Assembly (NCBI GenBank): GCA_023422775.1
Contig: JAFAGM010000005.1
Location: 55,489 to 119,488, forward strand
Source of the DNA: Pseudomonadota bacterium
GTDB lineage: Bacteria > Pseudomonadota > Alphaproteobacteria > Rhizobiales > Xanthobacteraceae
Length of the DNA stretch: 64,000 bases
Reading direction: 5' to 3'
Shown here: positions 7,492 through 15,781 of the stretch, in pieces
Layout of the letters: each line of letters begins with the position of its first letter
How positions within the stretch are numbered: the stretch's first letter is position 1
The notes under the pieces: generated by a model
Told to the model about the DNA's origin: nothing
Seen by the model: only the letters and a program-made list of their open reading frames with translations
Database searches by the model: none
Position numbers and translations under genes: made by a program

Positions 7492-8811
7492 CTAGTTCTT
7501 TTCGATCCGTATCACCTGCGGCCGGCCGCTGATCACCTTGTCGCGCTGCACCGCCTCCAGGGCGCGATAGACCGCGTCCTCCGACGTTGCATAGGTAATC
7601 AGGATGACCGGAACCGGCGATCCCTTCTTCGTGGCGCCGTTGGCGTCGACACCCTCGGGGTGGCGCTGCACGATCGACTCCAGCGAGATCTTCTGTTCGG
7701 CAAGGCGAGTGGCGATGGTAGCGGCAGTGCCGGCAAGGTCGCGCGCCATCAGGCGGATGTAGTAGCCGCCTTCGTGGCGCTCCATCGGCGCCTTGGTGGT
7801 CGAGTGCAGCCGGTCGACGGGACGGCCGAACGGCTTTGCGCGGATGCCGCGCGCCACGTCGGCGATATCGGCAAGCACGGCGGACGCGGTCGCAGCCCCG
7901 CCGGCGCCCGGCCCCACCAGCGTGATCGGCGGAATGCCCTCGCCATCGATGGTCACGGCGTTGGTCACGCCCATCACCTGCGCGATCGAGGATGATTTCG
8001 GCACCATGGTCGGATGCACGCGCTGCTCGATGCCCTTGGCGGTGCGCACCGCAACGCCAAGCAGTTTTACGCGGTAGCCGAGTTCTTCGGCCGCGCGCAG
8101 GTCTTCCGGCGCGATCGAGGAGATGCCCTCGACATAGACCGCGCTCTGCGCCACCTTGGTGCCGAAGGCGAGGCTGGCAAGGATCGCAAGTTTCTGCGCG
8201 GTGTCGTGACCATCGACGTCGAACGTCGGATTGGCTTCGGCATAGCCGAGCCGCTGCGCATCCTTCAGGCATTCGGCAAACGATAGACCCTCCTGCTCCA
8301 TCCGGGTCAGGATGTAATTGCAGGTGCCGTTGAGGATGCCATAGACGCGGTTGATGCCGGTACCGGCAAGGCCCTCGCGCAAGGTCTTGATGACCGGAAT
8401 GGCCGCTCCGACCGCCGCCTCGTAGTTCAGCGCGACGCCATGGTTTTCGGCGGCCTTCGCCAGCCGCACGCCATGCTTGGCGATCAGCGCCTTGTTGGCG
8501 GTCACCACCGACTTGCCCGCCTTCAGCGCGGCCTCGATCGCCGAGAGCGCCGGTTCGCCCGCACCGCCCATCAGTTCGACGAAGCAATCGACGCGCGGAT
8601 CGGTGGCCAGCGCCAGCGGGCTCTTGACCCACTCGACACCGCGCAGATCGATCGAGCGCTTCTTCGCCTTCGAGCGCGCGGTGACGGCCACGACGCGCAC
8701 GCCACGTCCGCAGCGCGCCGACAACGTCCGCGCCTGCTCTTCGATGAGGCGGACGACTTCGGCGCCAACGGTGCCGAGCCCCGCAATGCCCACTCCCAGG
8801 GGTGCGACCAT
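7492..8811 (-). CDS. hom: Homoserine dehydrogenase
   Basis: From the ATG at 8811 the protein has 439 residues. It opens with the Rossmann motif GVGIAGLGTVGAEVV, carries the conserved NGTCNYIL segment and the catalytic-domain stretch LGYAEANPTFDVDGHDTAQK, and has a C-terminal ACT domain (YYIRLMARDLAGTAATIA, residues about 350 onward). It reduces aspartate semialdehyde to homoserine with NAD(P)H, the branch point to threonine and methionine; the ACT domain suggests threonine feedback. An in-frame extension upstream to 9024 would overlap the aminotransferase gene and lacks conserved sequence, so I reject it. It lies downstream of the alaC-like gene on the same strand. Confidence 0.95.
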   Translation of the reverse strand: MVAPLGVGIAGLGTVGAEVVRLIEEQARTLSARCGRGVRVVAVTARSKAKKRSIDLRGVEWVKSPLALATDPRVDCFVELMGGAGEPALSAIEAALKAGKSVVTANKALIAKHGVRLAKAAENHGVALNYEAAVGAAIPVIKTLREGLAGTGINRVYGILNGTCNYILTRMEQEGLSFAECLKDAQRLGYAEANPTFDVDGHDTAQKLAILASLAFGTKVAQSAVYVEGISSIAPEDLRAAEELGYRVKLLGVAVRTAKGIEQRVHPTMVPKSSSIAQVMGVTNAVTIDGEGIPPITLVGPGAGGAATASAVLADIADVARGIRAKPFGRPVDRLHSTTKAPMERHEGGYYIRLMARDLAGTAATIATRLAEQKISLESIVQRHPEGVDANGATKKGSPVPVILITYATSEDAVYRALEAVQRDKVISGRPQVIRIEKN

Positions 8812-8844
8812 GACTAAAAGAACCTGCAAAAGACGCCATGCAAA

Positions 8845-8891
8845 GGCATGACCTGATCCGAAAACCACAAAACCATTTTCGGGGTCATGCC
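8845..8891. repeat. Palindromic element (GGCATGACC...GGTCATGCC) at the alaC stop codon
   Basis: GGCATGACC and CCGAAAA at the left pair with TTTTCGG and GGTCATGCC at the right, forming a long imperfect hairpin. Its right end touches the stop codon of the aminotransferase gene (TAG read from 8893 to 8891), and its other side reaches to within about 35 bases of the hom start. Confidence 0.75.
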
Positions 8892-10111
8892 TAGCGCCGG
8901 TTGGCGAGAGGAACCACGTTGTGCAACGTTTCAATGCCGCTTTCAAGGAAGCGGCGCACACCGCGCGCGGCCTGGCGGATACGCTGCTCGTTTTCCACCA
9001 TGGCGATGCGGACATAACCCTCACCGTGCTCGCCGAAGGCGACGCCGGGCGAAACCACCACGCCTGACTTCTCCACCATCAGGGTTGCGAACTGCATGCT
9101 GCCGACGCTTTCGAACGCTTTCGGCAACGGCGCCCACGCAAACATCGAAGCCTGCGGCGGCGGAATTTCCCAACCCGCCCGGCCAAACGATTCCACCAGC
9201 GCGTCGCGGCGCTTGCGGTAGGTGTCGCGCATTTCCTTGATGCAATCGTCCGGCCCGTTCAGTGCGGCGGTGGCGGCGACCTGGACCGGCGTGAACGCGC
9301 CGTAGTCGAGATAGGATTTCACCCGCGCAAGTGCTGCGATGATCCGCTCGTTGCCGACGGCAAACCCCATGCGCCAGCCGGCCATCGAGAACGTCTTCGA
9401 CATCGAGGTGAACTCGACGGTGACGTCGATCGCGCCCGGCACCTGCAGCACCGAGGGCGGCGGGTTCTTTTCGTCGAAATAGACCTCGGCATAGGCCAGA
9501 TCCGACAGGATGAAGATCTCGTGCTTCTTCGCGAACGCCACCAGATCCTTGTAGAAATCGAGCTCCGCGACGTAGGCGGTCGGGTTGGAGGGATAGCAGA
9601 CCACGAGCGCCAATGGTTTCGGGATCGAATGGATGATCGCGCGCTCCACCGCCTCGAAAAACCGCGGCGTCGGTTCCGACGGCACGGAGCGGATCACGCC
9701 GCCCGCCATCAGGAAGCCGAAGGCGTGAATGGGGTAACTGGGATTGGGACAGAGCACGACGTCGCCGGGTGCGGTGATCGCCTGCGCCACGTTGGCAAAG
9801 CCTTCCTTCGAGCCGAGCGTGGCGACGACCTGGGTATCCGGATTGAGTTTCACGCCGAACCGCCGCGCATAGTAGGCCGCTTGCGCCTTGCGCAGGCCGT
9901 TGATGCCGCGCGAGGCCGAATAGCGATCGGTCCGCGGCTTGCCCAGCGTCTCCTTCAGCTTCTCGATCACGTGGGGCGGCGTCGGCAGGTCCGGATTGCC
10001 CATGCCCATGTCGATGATGTCGGCCCCGGCATTGCGCGCAGCCGCCTTGGCCTGGTTGACCTTCTCGAACACGTAAGGTGGCAGACGGCGGATGCGGTAA
10101 AAATCTTCCAT
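8891..10111 (-). CDS. PLP-dependent class I aminotransferase, AlaC / LL-DAP aminotransferase-like
   Basis: The 406-residue protein is a fold-type I aminotransferase. The N-terminal segment IDMGMGNPDLPTPPHVIEKL and NPSYPIHAFGF are typical of the AlaC/DapL-like group, VVCYPSNPTA carries the substrate-contacting Asn, and the Schiff-base Lys is in SMSKTFSMAGWRMGF. Such proteins are often annotated as LL-diaminopimelate aminotransferase, but similar enzymes act as glutamate-pyruvate transaminases, so the precise substrate is left open. The next gene on the strand is hom, about 80 bases downstream, which suggests an amino-acid biosynthesis operon. Confidence 0.9.
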   Translation of the reverse strand: MEDFYRIRRLPPYVFEKVNQAKAAARNAGADIIDMGMGNPDLPTPPHVIEKLKETLGKPRTDRYSASRGINGLRKAQAAYYARRFGVKLNPDTQVVATLGSKEGFANVAQAITAPGDVVLCPNPSYPIHAFGFLMAGGVIRSVPSEPTPRFFEAVERAIIHSIPKPLALVVCYPSNPTAYVAELDFYKDLVAFAKKHEIFILSDLAYAEVYFDEKNPPPSVLQVPGAIDVTVEFTSMSKTFSMAGWRMGFAVGNERIIAALARVKSYLDYGAFTPVQVAATAALNGPDDCIKEMRDTYRKRRDALVESFGRAGWEIPPPQASMFAWAPLPKAFESVGSMQFATLMVEKSGVVVSPGVAFGEHGEGYVRIAMVENEQRIRQAARGVRRFLESGIETLHNVVPLANRR

Positions 10112-10376
10112 GGAACCTTGCTCCGGGCAACCGGCAGGAAGAATCGGGAGACCTTCGCGCTGTGAAACCGAATTCTCGGACTTCGATCAAAAATCGCACT
10201 TAATCAATGATTTAGGGCGAATTTTGGCGCAACATCCCAGGTTCTGGGCCCGCTATGCGGTTGAGTTTGATTTCTTGTACCACGGGCGCTTGGCAGCGCC
10301 AGCTTCTATAGTGTTTTCAAGTTAAAGGCTCACGAGTCCAAGTCGGCCGGTCGAAGCTCGACCGAAGACCTCCAAA

Positions 10377-10670
10377 TCACTTCTTGGCCGGTTTTGCCGG
10401 GTGCGCGGCGGTCGCCTGCCGATCCCGGGCCGCGGTCAATTCCGCCTGAATTTTAGACAGTTCGGCCGGCTTCATCGCTTCCTCTTCGCGGTCCGGCGGC
10501 AGATCGTGGACCGGCATATAGGATCCGGCTTCCTTGGGACGTTCGGGTGCGCCTGCCGGCACGCCGACCCCGGGCATGTCGGCGATCTGGGTCGAGCAGC
10601 CGCCGAGCGCCAGTGCTGCCGCGAACAGCGCGGCGACCGACCGCAGCCTTATCGTTCGATTTGCTGGCAT
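10377..10670 (-). CDS. Small predicted lipoprotein
   Basis: This 97-residue protein has a short positively charged start, a hydrophobic segment and the lipobox LALGGCS, so cleavage before Cys25 and lipid attachment are expected. The mature part is hydrophilic, rich in Pro, Glu and Lys, with a helical C-terminal half (AELSKIQAELTAARDRQ). I recognise no catalytic domain; a small envelope lipoprotein of unknown function is the best description. It lies alone between the aminotransferase gene and the divergent phaC. Confidence 0.75.
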   Translation of the reverse strand: MPANRTIRLRSVAALFAAALALGGCSTQIADMPGVGVPAGAPERPKEAGSYMPVHDLPPDREEEAMKPAELSKIQAELTAARDRQATAAHPAKPAKK

Positions 10671-10961
10671 CCGTCCGGGAATCCCCTGCTACTCACGCAA
10701 ACTCTATACATATTCTCGATCGTGTGGAGGCGCTGGTACAAGCCTTGCAACGCAAAATTGTGCCGCTCGCGTTGATTTCGTTGCTTGCCGTTACAGATCA
10801 TTGCCGCCGAAACGATTGGTGCCCGGGAGCAAATCCGTCCGGTGCGGCTGCAATGTGTCGAAACACGGAAACTTTATCGCAGTGCAACAGGGTTAACCGC
10901 AAACGCCACGGCGCTAATGGGCGCGGTGACGAACCCCGAACGAACCTGTAGTGTCCATCCA

Positions 10962-12812
10962 ATGAGCGACGTCAGCACCGAAACCGGGGGCTCCAATACT
11001 CAAGGCTCCAATACCAAGGGCTCCGATACCCAGGGTCCCAAGAGCTTCAATGCCGAAGCCTTTGCCATGAACATCGCCAGGGCGATGGAGACGAGCGGCC
11101 AGGCGCTGGCGGCCTATCTCAAGCCGCGCGAGGCCGGCGAGATGGCCGACAAGCCGCCCAGCGAAATCGGTGAAATCGTCAAGACGTTCTCGCAGGTCGC
11201 CGAATACTGGCTCTCGGACAGCCAGCGCGCTGCGGACCTGCAGACGAGGATCGGCAAGGCCTACCTCGATCTCTGGGGTTCGGCGGCGCGCCGCATGGCC
11301 GGCGAGCAGGCGGGGCCTGCGATCGAGCCGTCGCCGCGCGACAAGCGTTTCAAGGACCCCGAGTGGAAGTCGAACCAGTTCTTCGATTTCGTGCTGCAGC
11401 TTTATCTGCTCACCACGCAATGGGCGGAATCGCTGGTGAAGAACGCCGAGGGCCTCGATCCGCACACGCGCAAGAAGGCCGAGTTCTACGTCCAGCAGAT
11501 ATCCAACGCGATCGCGCCGTCGAATTTCGTCTTCACCAATCCGGAAGTGCTGCGCGAGACGCTGGCGTCCAATGGCGACAACCTCGTGCGCGGCATGAAG
11601 ATGCTGGCCGAAGACATCGAGGCCGGCCACGGCACGCTGCGCATCCGCCAGTCCGATCCGTCCAATCTCGAGGTCGGCGTCAACATGGCGACGACGCCCG
11701 GCAAGGTGATCTACCAGAACGACCTGATGCAACTGATCCAGTACGCGCCGACCACGGAGACCGTGCTGCGCACGCCGCTCCTGATCGTGCCGCCATGGAT
11801 CAACAAGTTCTACATTCTCGATCTCAGGCCGGAAAAATCCTACATCAAATGGTGCGTCGATCAGGGCATCACCGTGTTCGTGATCTCCTGGGTCAATCCG
11901 GACAAGGAACTCGGCAAGAAGACGTTCGACGACTACATGAAGCAAGGGCCGCTCACCGCGATGGACATCATCGAGAAGATGACGGGCGAGATGAAGGTTC
12001 ACACCGCAGGCTACTGCGTGGGCGGCACCCTGCTCGCCTCGACGCTGGCGTGGCTCGCCGAGAAGCGGCGGCAGCGCGTGACATCAGCGACGTTCTTTGC
12101 GGCGCAGGTCGACTTCACCCATGCCGGCGATCTGCTTGTGTTCGTCGACGAGGACCAGATCTCGGCGCTCGAACGCGACATGAAGGCTGCCGGCGTGCTC
12201 GAAGGCAGCAGGATGGCGATGGCCTTCAACATGCTGCGCTCCAACGACCTGATCTGGTCCTATGTCGTCAGCAACTACCTGAAGGGACAACCGCCCTCCT
12301 CGTTCGACCTGCTGCACTGGAATTCCGACGCCACGCGGATGCCGGCGGCGAACCATTCCTACTACTTGCGCAACTGCTATCTGGAAAACCGGCTGACCGG
12401 CGGCAGCATGGTGCTGGACAACACGCTGCTCGACCTGTCGAAGGTCAAGGTGCCCGTCTACAATCTGGCGACGCGCGAGGATCACATCGCACCGGCAGAT
12501 TCAGTGCTGTACGGCTCGCAGTTCTTCGGCGGTCCGGTCAAATTCGTCCTGTCGGGTTCCGGTCACATCGCCGGCGTGGTCAATCCGCCGGCGGCGGGCA
12601 AGTACCAGTACTGGACCAACGACAGCATCAGGGACGTCAAGCTCGCCGACTGGCTGAAGAGCGCCACCGAGCACAAGGGCTCGTGGTGGCCCGACTGGCT
12701 GCAATGGCTGGAGGCCATCGACCCCGAGCGTGTTCCCGCGCGCGCCGTCGGCACCGCCGAGATGCCGCCGATCGAGGATGCGCCCGGCAGCTACGTCCGC
12801 GTCCGCGCGTAG
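10962..12812 (+). CDS. phaC: Class I poly(3-hydroxyalkanoate) synthase PhaC
   Basis: The 616-residue product has the PhaC N-terminal domain and an alpha/beta-hydrolase catalytic domain. The lipase-like box reads AGYCVGGTLLAS, with the nucleophilic Cys that replaces Ser in PHA synthases; the catalytic Asp and His are expected in ATREDHIAPADSV and GSGHIAGVVNPP. It polymerises 3-hydroxyacyl-CoA into storage granules. The start at 10962 gives MSDVST; frames upstream read through sequence without conserved residues. Soon after the start, 10989-11033 holds three copies of a 15-base repeat encoding GSNTQ, GSNTK and GSDTQ, a flexible low-complexity tract before the conserved region. Confidence 0.95.
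   Translation: MSDVSTETGGSNTQGSNTKGSDTQGPKSFNAEAFAMNIARAMETSGQALAAYLKPREAGEMADKPPSEIGEIVKTFSQVAEYWLSDSQRAADLQTRIGKAYLDLWGSAARRMAGEQAGPAIEPSPRDKRFKDPEWKSNQFFDFVLQLYLLTTQWAESLVKNAEGLDPHTRKKAEFYVQQISNAIAPSNFVFTNPEVLRETLASNGDNLVRGMKMLAEDIEAGHGTLRIRQSDPSNLEVGVNMATTPGKVIYQNDLMQLIQYAPTTETVLRTPLLIVPPWINKFYILDLRPEKSYIKWCVDQGITVFVISWVNPDKELGKKTFDDYMKQGPLTAMDIIEKMTGEMKVHTAGYCVGGTLLASTLAWLAEKRRQRVTSATFFAAQVDFTHAGDLLVFVDEDQISALERDMKAAGVLEGSRMAMAFNMLRSNDLIWSYVVSNYLKGQPPSSFDLLHWNSDATRMPAANHSYYLRNCYLENRLTGGSMVLDNTLLDLSKVKVPVYNLATREDHIAPADSVLYGSQFFGGPVKFVLSGSGHIAGVVNPPAAGKYQYWTNDSIRDVKLADWLKSATEHKGSWWPDWLQWLEAIDPERVPARAVGTAEMPPIEDAPGSYVRVRA
10989..11033 (+). repeat. 15-base tandem repeat inside phaC (GSNTQ pentapeptide)
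   Basis: Three tandem units each begin GGCTCC and encode GS(N/D)T(Q/K). The period is a multiple of three, so copy-number change by slippage would keep the frame and only change the length of the N-terminal linker. Confidence 0.85.
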
Positions 12813-12882
12813 CGCCGACTCGCGTTGTCCGGTATGATCAGCCGTCCCGTGCCGGGAATCAAGATCGTTTGAGGGGAAACCA

Positions 12883-13281
12883 ATGACACGCGAATTGTTC
12901 TGGCTGACTCTGACCGTGATTTTGACCGGACTGCTCTGGATTCCCTACATCATCAATCGCTGCCAGGTGCGCGGGCTTTCAGGCGCCATGGCCAATCCCT
13001 CGCGCAACGACAAGCCGCAAGCGGAATGGGCCAATCGCCTGATGTTCGCGCATGACAACGCGATCGAGAACTTGATCATCTTCGCGCCGCTGGTGCTGAT
13101 CCTCAACGATCTCGACTATTCCACCAAATGGACCGTGATGGCCTGCGCCGTGTACTTCTGGTCCCGCGTCGCCCATCTGATCGTCTACACGCTGGGCCTG
13201 CCAGTGTTCCGAACGCTGGCCTTCACCGTCGGCTTCCTGGCGCAGGCAGTGCTGGCGCTGGCGATCTTCGGGCTGGTGTGA
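12883..13281 (+). CDS. MAPEG-family membrane protein
   Basis: This 132-residue protein has about four hydrophobic segments. The segment RLMFAHDNAIENLIIFAPLV has the E-N-L/I-I motif of the MAPEG superfamily (membrane-associated proteins in eicosanoid and glutathione metabolism), and SRVAHLIVYTLGLPVFRTL is the second characteristic region. GAGGGG stands about eight bases before the ATG. Bacterial MAPEG proteins can have glutathione transferase or peroxidase activity, but no substrate is inferable. It lies 70 bases downstream of phaC on the same strand and converges with the methyltransferase gene. Confidence 0.85.
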   Translation: MTRELFWLTLTVILTGLLWIPYIINRCQVRGLSGAMANPSRNDKPQAEWANRLMFAHDNAIENLIIFAPLVLILNDLDYSTKWTVMACAVYFWSRVAHLIVYTLGLPVFRTLAFTVGFLAQAVLALAIFGLV

Positions 13282-13291
13282 GGAACGTAGC

Positions 13292-13885
13292 TCAGCCGCC
13301 CTTTTGCGCGACGACGAACAGCATCGATGCCATCCTGTCGTCAAACGCTTTGACTTCGCCGCTCTCGATCGACAGCGAACTCCATTGGCCGGCTTCCGCA
13401 TAGGTGGCGCGCAGCCAGTCCGGCGAGGGATAGTTGTAGTAGCGATTGAGCGTGTCGCGGCCATCGCCGTCGCCGGTCTTGTAACTGGCGAAGAACGCGC
13501 ACGTGGGTTTGAGTGCGCGCCAGATCAGCCGCAGGATGCCGGCGAGTTCGTTGCGGGGAACGTGAAGCAGGCAGGCATTGGCCCAGACGCCGTCATAGGC
13601 TTCGACCTCGTCGAGGTCATGAAACAGCAGCGTCTCGACGGTGCGGCCGAGACGCTTTGATGCGACCGCAGCCATTTCAGGCGAGCCATCGGTCGCGCGG
13701 ACATCGAACCCTCGCGTCAGCATTTCCGCGGTGTCGCCGCCGGCGCCGCATCCGAGTTCGAGAATGGAAGCGCCCGGCGGGAGCAGCGCAAGGAACGCCG
13801 TCAGCCGCGCCTGACGCGAAGTGATCTCGCGCCCGGCATAGGCCTCGGCGTTGCCGCGGTAGAACTGCAGCGTCTCTTCGTCCAC
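13292..13885 (-). CDS. Class I SAM-dependent methyltransferase
   Basis: In 197 residues the SAM-binding motif I reads SILELGCGAGGDT near residues 40-52, followed by an acidic residue at the end of strand 2 (RATDGSPEMAAVA) and the motif-IV-like FHDLDEVEAYDGVWANACL. The C-terminal HVPRNELAGILRLIWRALKP is typical of small-molecule methyltransferases in the tellurite-resistance/UbiE-like group. Substrate unknown. It ends 11 bases from the convergent MAPEG gene and starts about 30 bases after the argC stop on the same strand, so it may be the last gene of the paiB-argC transcript. Confidence 0.87.
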   Translation of the reverse strand: MDEETLQFYRGNAEAYAGREITSRQARLTAFLALLPPGASILELGCGAGGDTAEMLTRGFDVRATDGSPEMAAVASKRLGRTVETLLFHDLDEVEAYDGVWANACLLHVPRNELAGILRLIWRALKPTCAFFASYKTGDGDGRDTLNRYYNYPSPDWLRATYAEAGQWSSLSIESGEVKAFDDRMASMLFVVAQKGG

Positions 13886-13916
13886 GGCGCACTCTCCCTG
13901 GGAAATGCCGGGCCGT

Positions 13917-14897
13917 CTACTTCTCCGGCAGGCCCAGCATCAGCCGCATGTTCTGCACGGCCGCGCCCGACGCACCCTTGCCGAGATTGTCGAGCCGCGC
14001 GACCAGCACCGCCTGGCGATGTTTTTCGCTGGCAAAGACATAGAGCTCGAGCTTGTTGGTCTCGTTGAGCGCCTCGGGCTCGATCCGCCCGCCCTTGCTT
14101 GCCGCGTTCTCGAGCGGCATCACCGAGACGTACTTGCTTCCGGCATAGCGCTTGGCCAGCGCGGCGTGCAGGTCGGCTCCGCCGGGTTTGCCGGTCAGCG
14201 TATCGAGATGCAGCGGCACCGACACCAGCATACCCTGCCGGTAATTGCCGACCGACGGCACGAAGATCGGCCGCCGCGTCAGCTTCGAGTAGAGTTGCGT
14301 CTCCGGCAGGTGCTTGTGCTCGAAGCCGAGACCGTACAGTTCGAACGACGGCGCGCTGCCGTCCTCGAAACTGGCGATCATCGACTTGCCGCCACCCGAA
14401 TAGCCGCTCACCGCATTGATGGTGACGGGATAGTCCGGAGGCAGCAGCCCGGCATCGACCAGCGGCCGCAACAGCGCAATGCCGCCGGTCGGATAGCAGC
14501 CGGGATTGGAGACTTTTCGCGCGGCCCGGATCTTGTCGGCCTGGTCGGGTGTCAGTTCCGGAAAGCCATACGTCCAGTCGCTGGCCACTCGAAAGGCCGT
14601 CGACGCGTCGAGCACCTTGGGCGCCGAAGCGCCCATGCTGTCGATCAGCGCAACCGTTTCCTTCGCGGCGTCATCAGGAAGGCAGAGGATGACGAGGTCG
14701 ACCTCGCCCAGCAACGCCCGCTTCGCGGCGGGATCCTTCCGCTTGTCCTCGGCGATGTTCTTCACGACGACGTCGTTCTGCAGGCGCAGGCGTTCCTGAA
14801 TGCCAAGGCCGGTTGTTCCGGAAGCCCCGTCGACGAACACGGCGGGCTTCGTCGCAGCGCCGACGGTCTTGGGTTGCTGGCTGTCGGTGAGGGTCAT
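13917..14897 (-). CDS. argC: N-acetyl-gamma-glutamyl-phosphate reductase (ArgC, short type)
   Basis: At 326 residues this is the shorter ArgC type. The NADP-binding start is VFVDGASGTTGLGIQERL, and the catalytic Cys lies in KVSNPGCYPTGG. HLPETQLYS and the C-terminal GASGAAVQNMRLMLGL segment are conserved in the family. It reduces N-acetylglutamyl phosphate to the semialdehyde in arginine synthesis. Its ATG overlaps the stop of the upstream PaiB-like gene by four bases (ATGA), so the two are translationally coupled. Both lie downstream of the arginine-rich leader and terminator at 15611-15771, which suggests regulation by arginine supply. Confidence 0.95.
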   Translation of the reverse strand: MTLTDSQQPKTVGAATKPAVFVDGASGTTGLGIQERLRLQNDVVVKNIAEDKRKDPAAKRALLGEVDLVILCLPDDAAKETVALIDSMGASAPKVLDASTAFRVASDWTYGFPELTPDQADKIRAARKVSNPGCYPTGGIALLRPLVDAGLLPPDYPVTINAVSGYSGGGKSMIASFEDGSAPSFELYGLGFEHKHLPETQLYSKLTRRPIFVPSVGNYRQGMLVSVPLHLDTLTGKPGGADLHAALAKRYAGSKYVSVMPLENAASKGGRIEPEALNETNKLELYVFASEKHRQAVLVARLDNLGKGASGAAVQNMRLMLGLPEK

Positions 14898-15562
14898 GGC
14901 GCGTTCCTTTCGAACTGGTTCGTTTCGTCGGCGAAGGCTTGCGGCCGCGCCTCTCTCATCAAATGCGCAATATGCCGCGCGCTGGCGTCGGCCTGCGCGG
15001 CAAGCGCCCCCGCGACCGCGGCATAGTCGATCTCGGATTTGTGCTGGTTCAGCTTGAAGCTGCCCTCGACCTCATCAACCGTCATCTCAAGACCCACGAT
15101 CGCCTTCTTCATCGCTTCCAGCCGCCCGGCCGTCATCTTCGACGACAGCCACGGCTTTTTCGGCAACAGCCTGTCCTCGAACTTGGCGCTGAGCGCCTCG
15201 ATCTGCCCGGCGAGTTCGTCCGCGGACATCACCCGCACCGGGCCGGTCAGGTGCACCGCCTGGTAGAGCCAGGTCGGCACCTGGTCCGGCGAAACGTACC
15301 AGTCCGGCGACACATAGGCATCCGCGCCGTTGACGGCCAGCAGCCAGGATGTCGTTCCATCTGCGAGCTTTACCAGCGGATTGTGGCGCGCGACATGAAA
15401 TGCCGCGCGCGGCGTGCCGTCATCGGCCGAGGTCAGATAGAACGGCAGCGACGAGGCGACCGGCTTCCTGCCGTCCCACGTGCAGACGAGGCCAAAGCCG
15501 CGCGCTTCCGCGAACGCGAGGCTCGCGGCACGGTCGGATTTGAACTGAGGTGGCGTATACAT
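14894..15562 (-). CDS. PaiB-like FMN-binding protein
   Basis: This 222-residue protein matches the PaiB / FMN-binding split-barrel family. It opens MYTPPQFKSDRAASLAFAEA, the typical PaiB start, and has the conserved AAFHVARHNP, VSPDWYVSPDQVPTWLYQAVH and GSFKLNQHKSE segments. PaiB was described as a negative regulator in Bacillus, but the family has no clear DNA-binding domain and may act as an enzyme. AGGAG lies about seven bases before the ATG. It is the first full gene after the leader and terminator region and overlaps argC by four bases, an unusual partner for an arginine-synthesis gene. Confidence 0.88.
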   Translation of the reverse strand: MYTPPQFKSDRAASLAFAEARGFGLVCTWDGRKPVASSLPFYLTSADDGTPRAAFHVARHNPLVKLADGTTSWLLAVNGADAYVSPDWYVSPDQVPTWLYQAVHLTGPVRVMSADELAGQIEALSAKFEDRLLPKKPWLSSKMTAGRLEAMKKAIVGLEMTVDEVEGSFKLNQHKSEIDYAAVAGALAAQADASARHIAHLMREARPQAFADETNQFERNAP

Positions 15563-15610
15563 CTCAAACTCCTGCTTGACGTAGGAGCCGCCAGTTCAGA
15601 CCGCGTTTCT

Positions 15611-15647
15611 GGAAAAGGGAAGAAGCCGCGGGACCCGATCCGGCGGC
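15611..15647 (-). terminator. Intrinsic terminator (attenuator) upstream of paiB-argC
   Basis: Read on the minus strand, GCCGC and GCGGC (15625-15647) form the lower stem, with a C-C mismatch, then GGA/TCC and a five-base loop. It is followed by TTCTTCCCTTTT, a T-rich tail. It lies about 50 bases before the paiB start and just after the leader ORF. The 5' arm (15642-15647) can instead pair with GGGCGG at 15675-15680 inside the leader ORF, the alternative expected of an attenuator. Confidence 0.6.
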
Positions 15648-15660
15648 AGGGGCGACAATC

Positions 15661-15735
15661 TCAGACGCAGGCGTCCGCCCATACCGCGATGATGCGGCGG
15701 CGGCGAACGATGAACATGGTCGAGGCGAAAGTCAT
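15661..15735 (-). CDS. Putative leaderless leader peptide with four consecutive Arg codons
   Basis: This 24-codon ORF begins ATG ACT TTC and ends TGA. Codons 11-14 are four CGC arginine codons in a row (15694-15705). There is no Shine-Dalgarno sequence; instead the A of the ATG is the eighth base after a good -10 box, so the mRNA is probably leaderless, as known for rhizobial trpL. The ORF is followed by a terminator hairpin and then paiB-argC. Together this fits a ribosome-mediated arginine attenuator. The peptide's ending (IIAVWADACV) has no obvious role in that model. Confidence 0.6.
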   Translation of the reverse strand: MTFASTMFIVRRRRIIAVWADACV

Positions 15736-15742
15736 GGGCGCG

Positions 15743-15771
15743 GCTATAAGGCCGCGCCTGGCTGACGTCAA
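15743..15771 (-). promoter_or_regulatory. Sigma-70-type promoter of the leader-paiB-argC unit
   Basis: TTGACG (15766-15771) and TATAGC (15743-15748) are separated by exactly 17 bases on the minus strand. The -35 box begins about ten bases inside the edge of repeat family B copy 2. The expected start site falls on or next to the ATG of the leader ORF. Confidence 0.7.
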
Positions 15772-15781
15772 GTTTTTCCAC

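Noticed and set aside
8812..9024. N-terminal extension of hom
   Set aside because: It would overlap the aminotransferase gene and read through the palindromic element at 8845-8891; the Rossmann motif starts right after the ATG at 8811.
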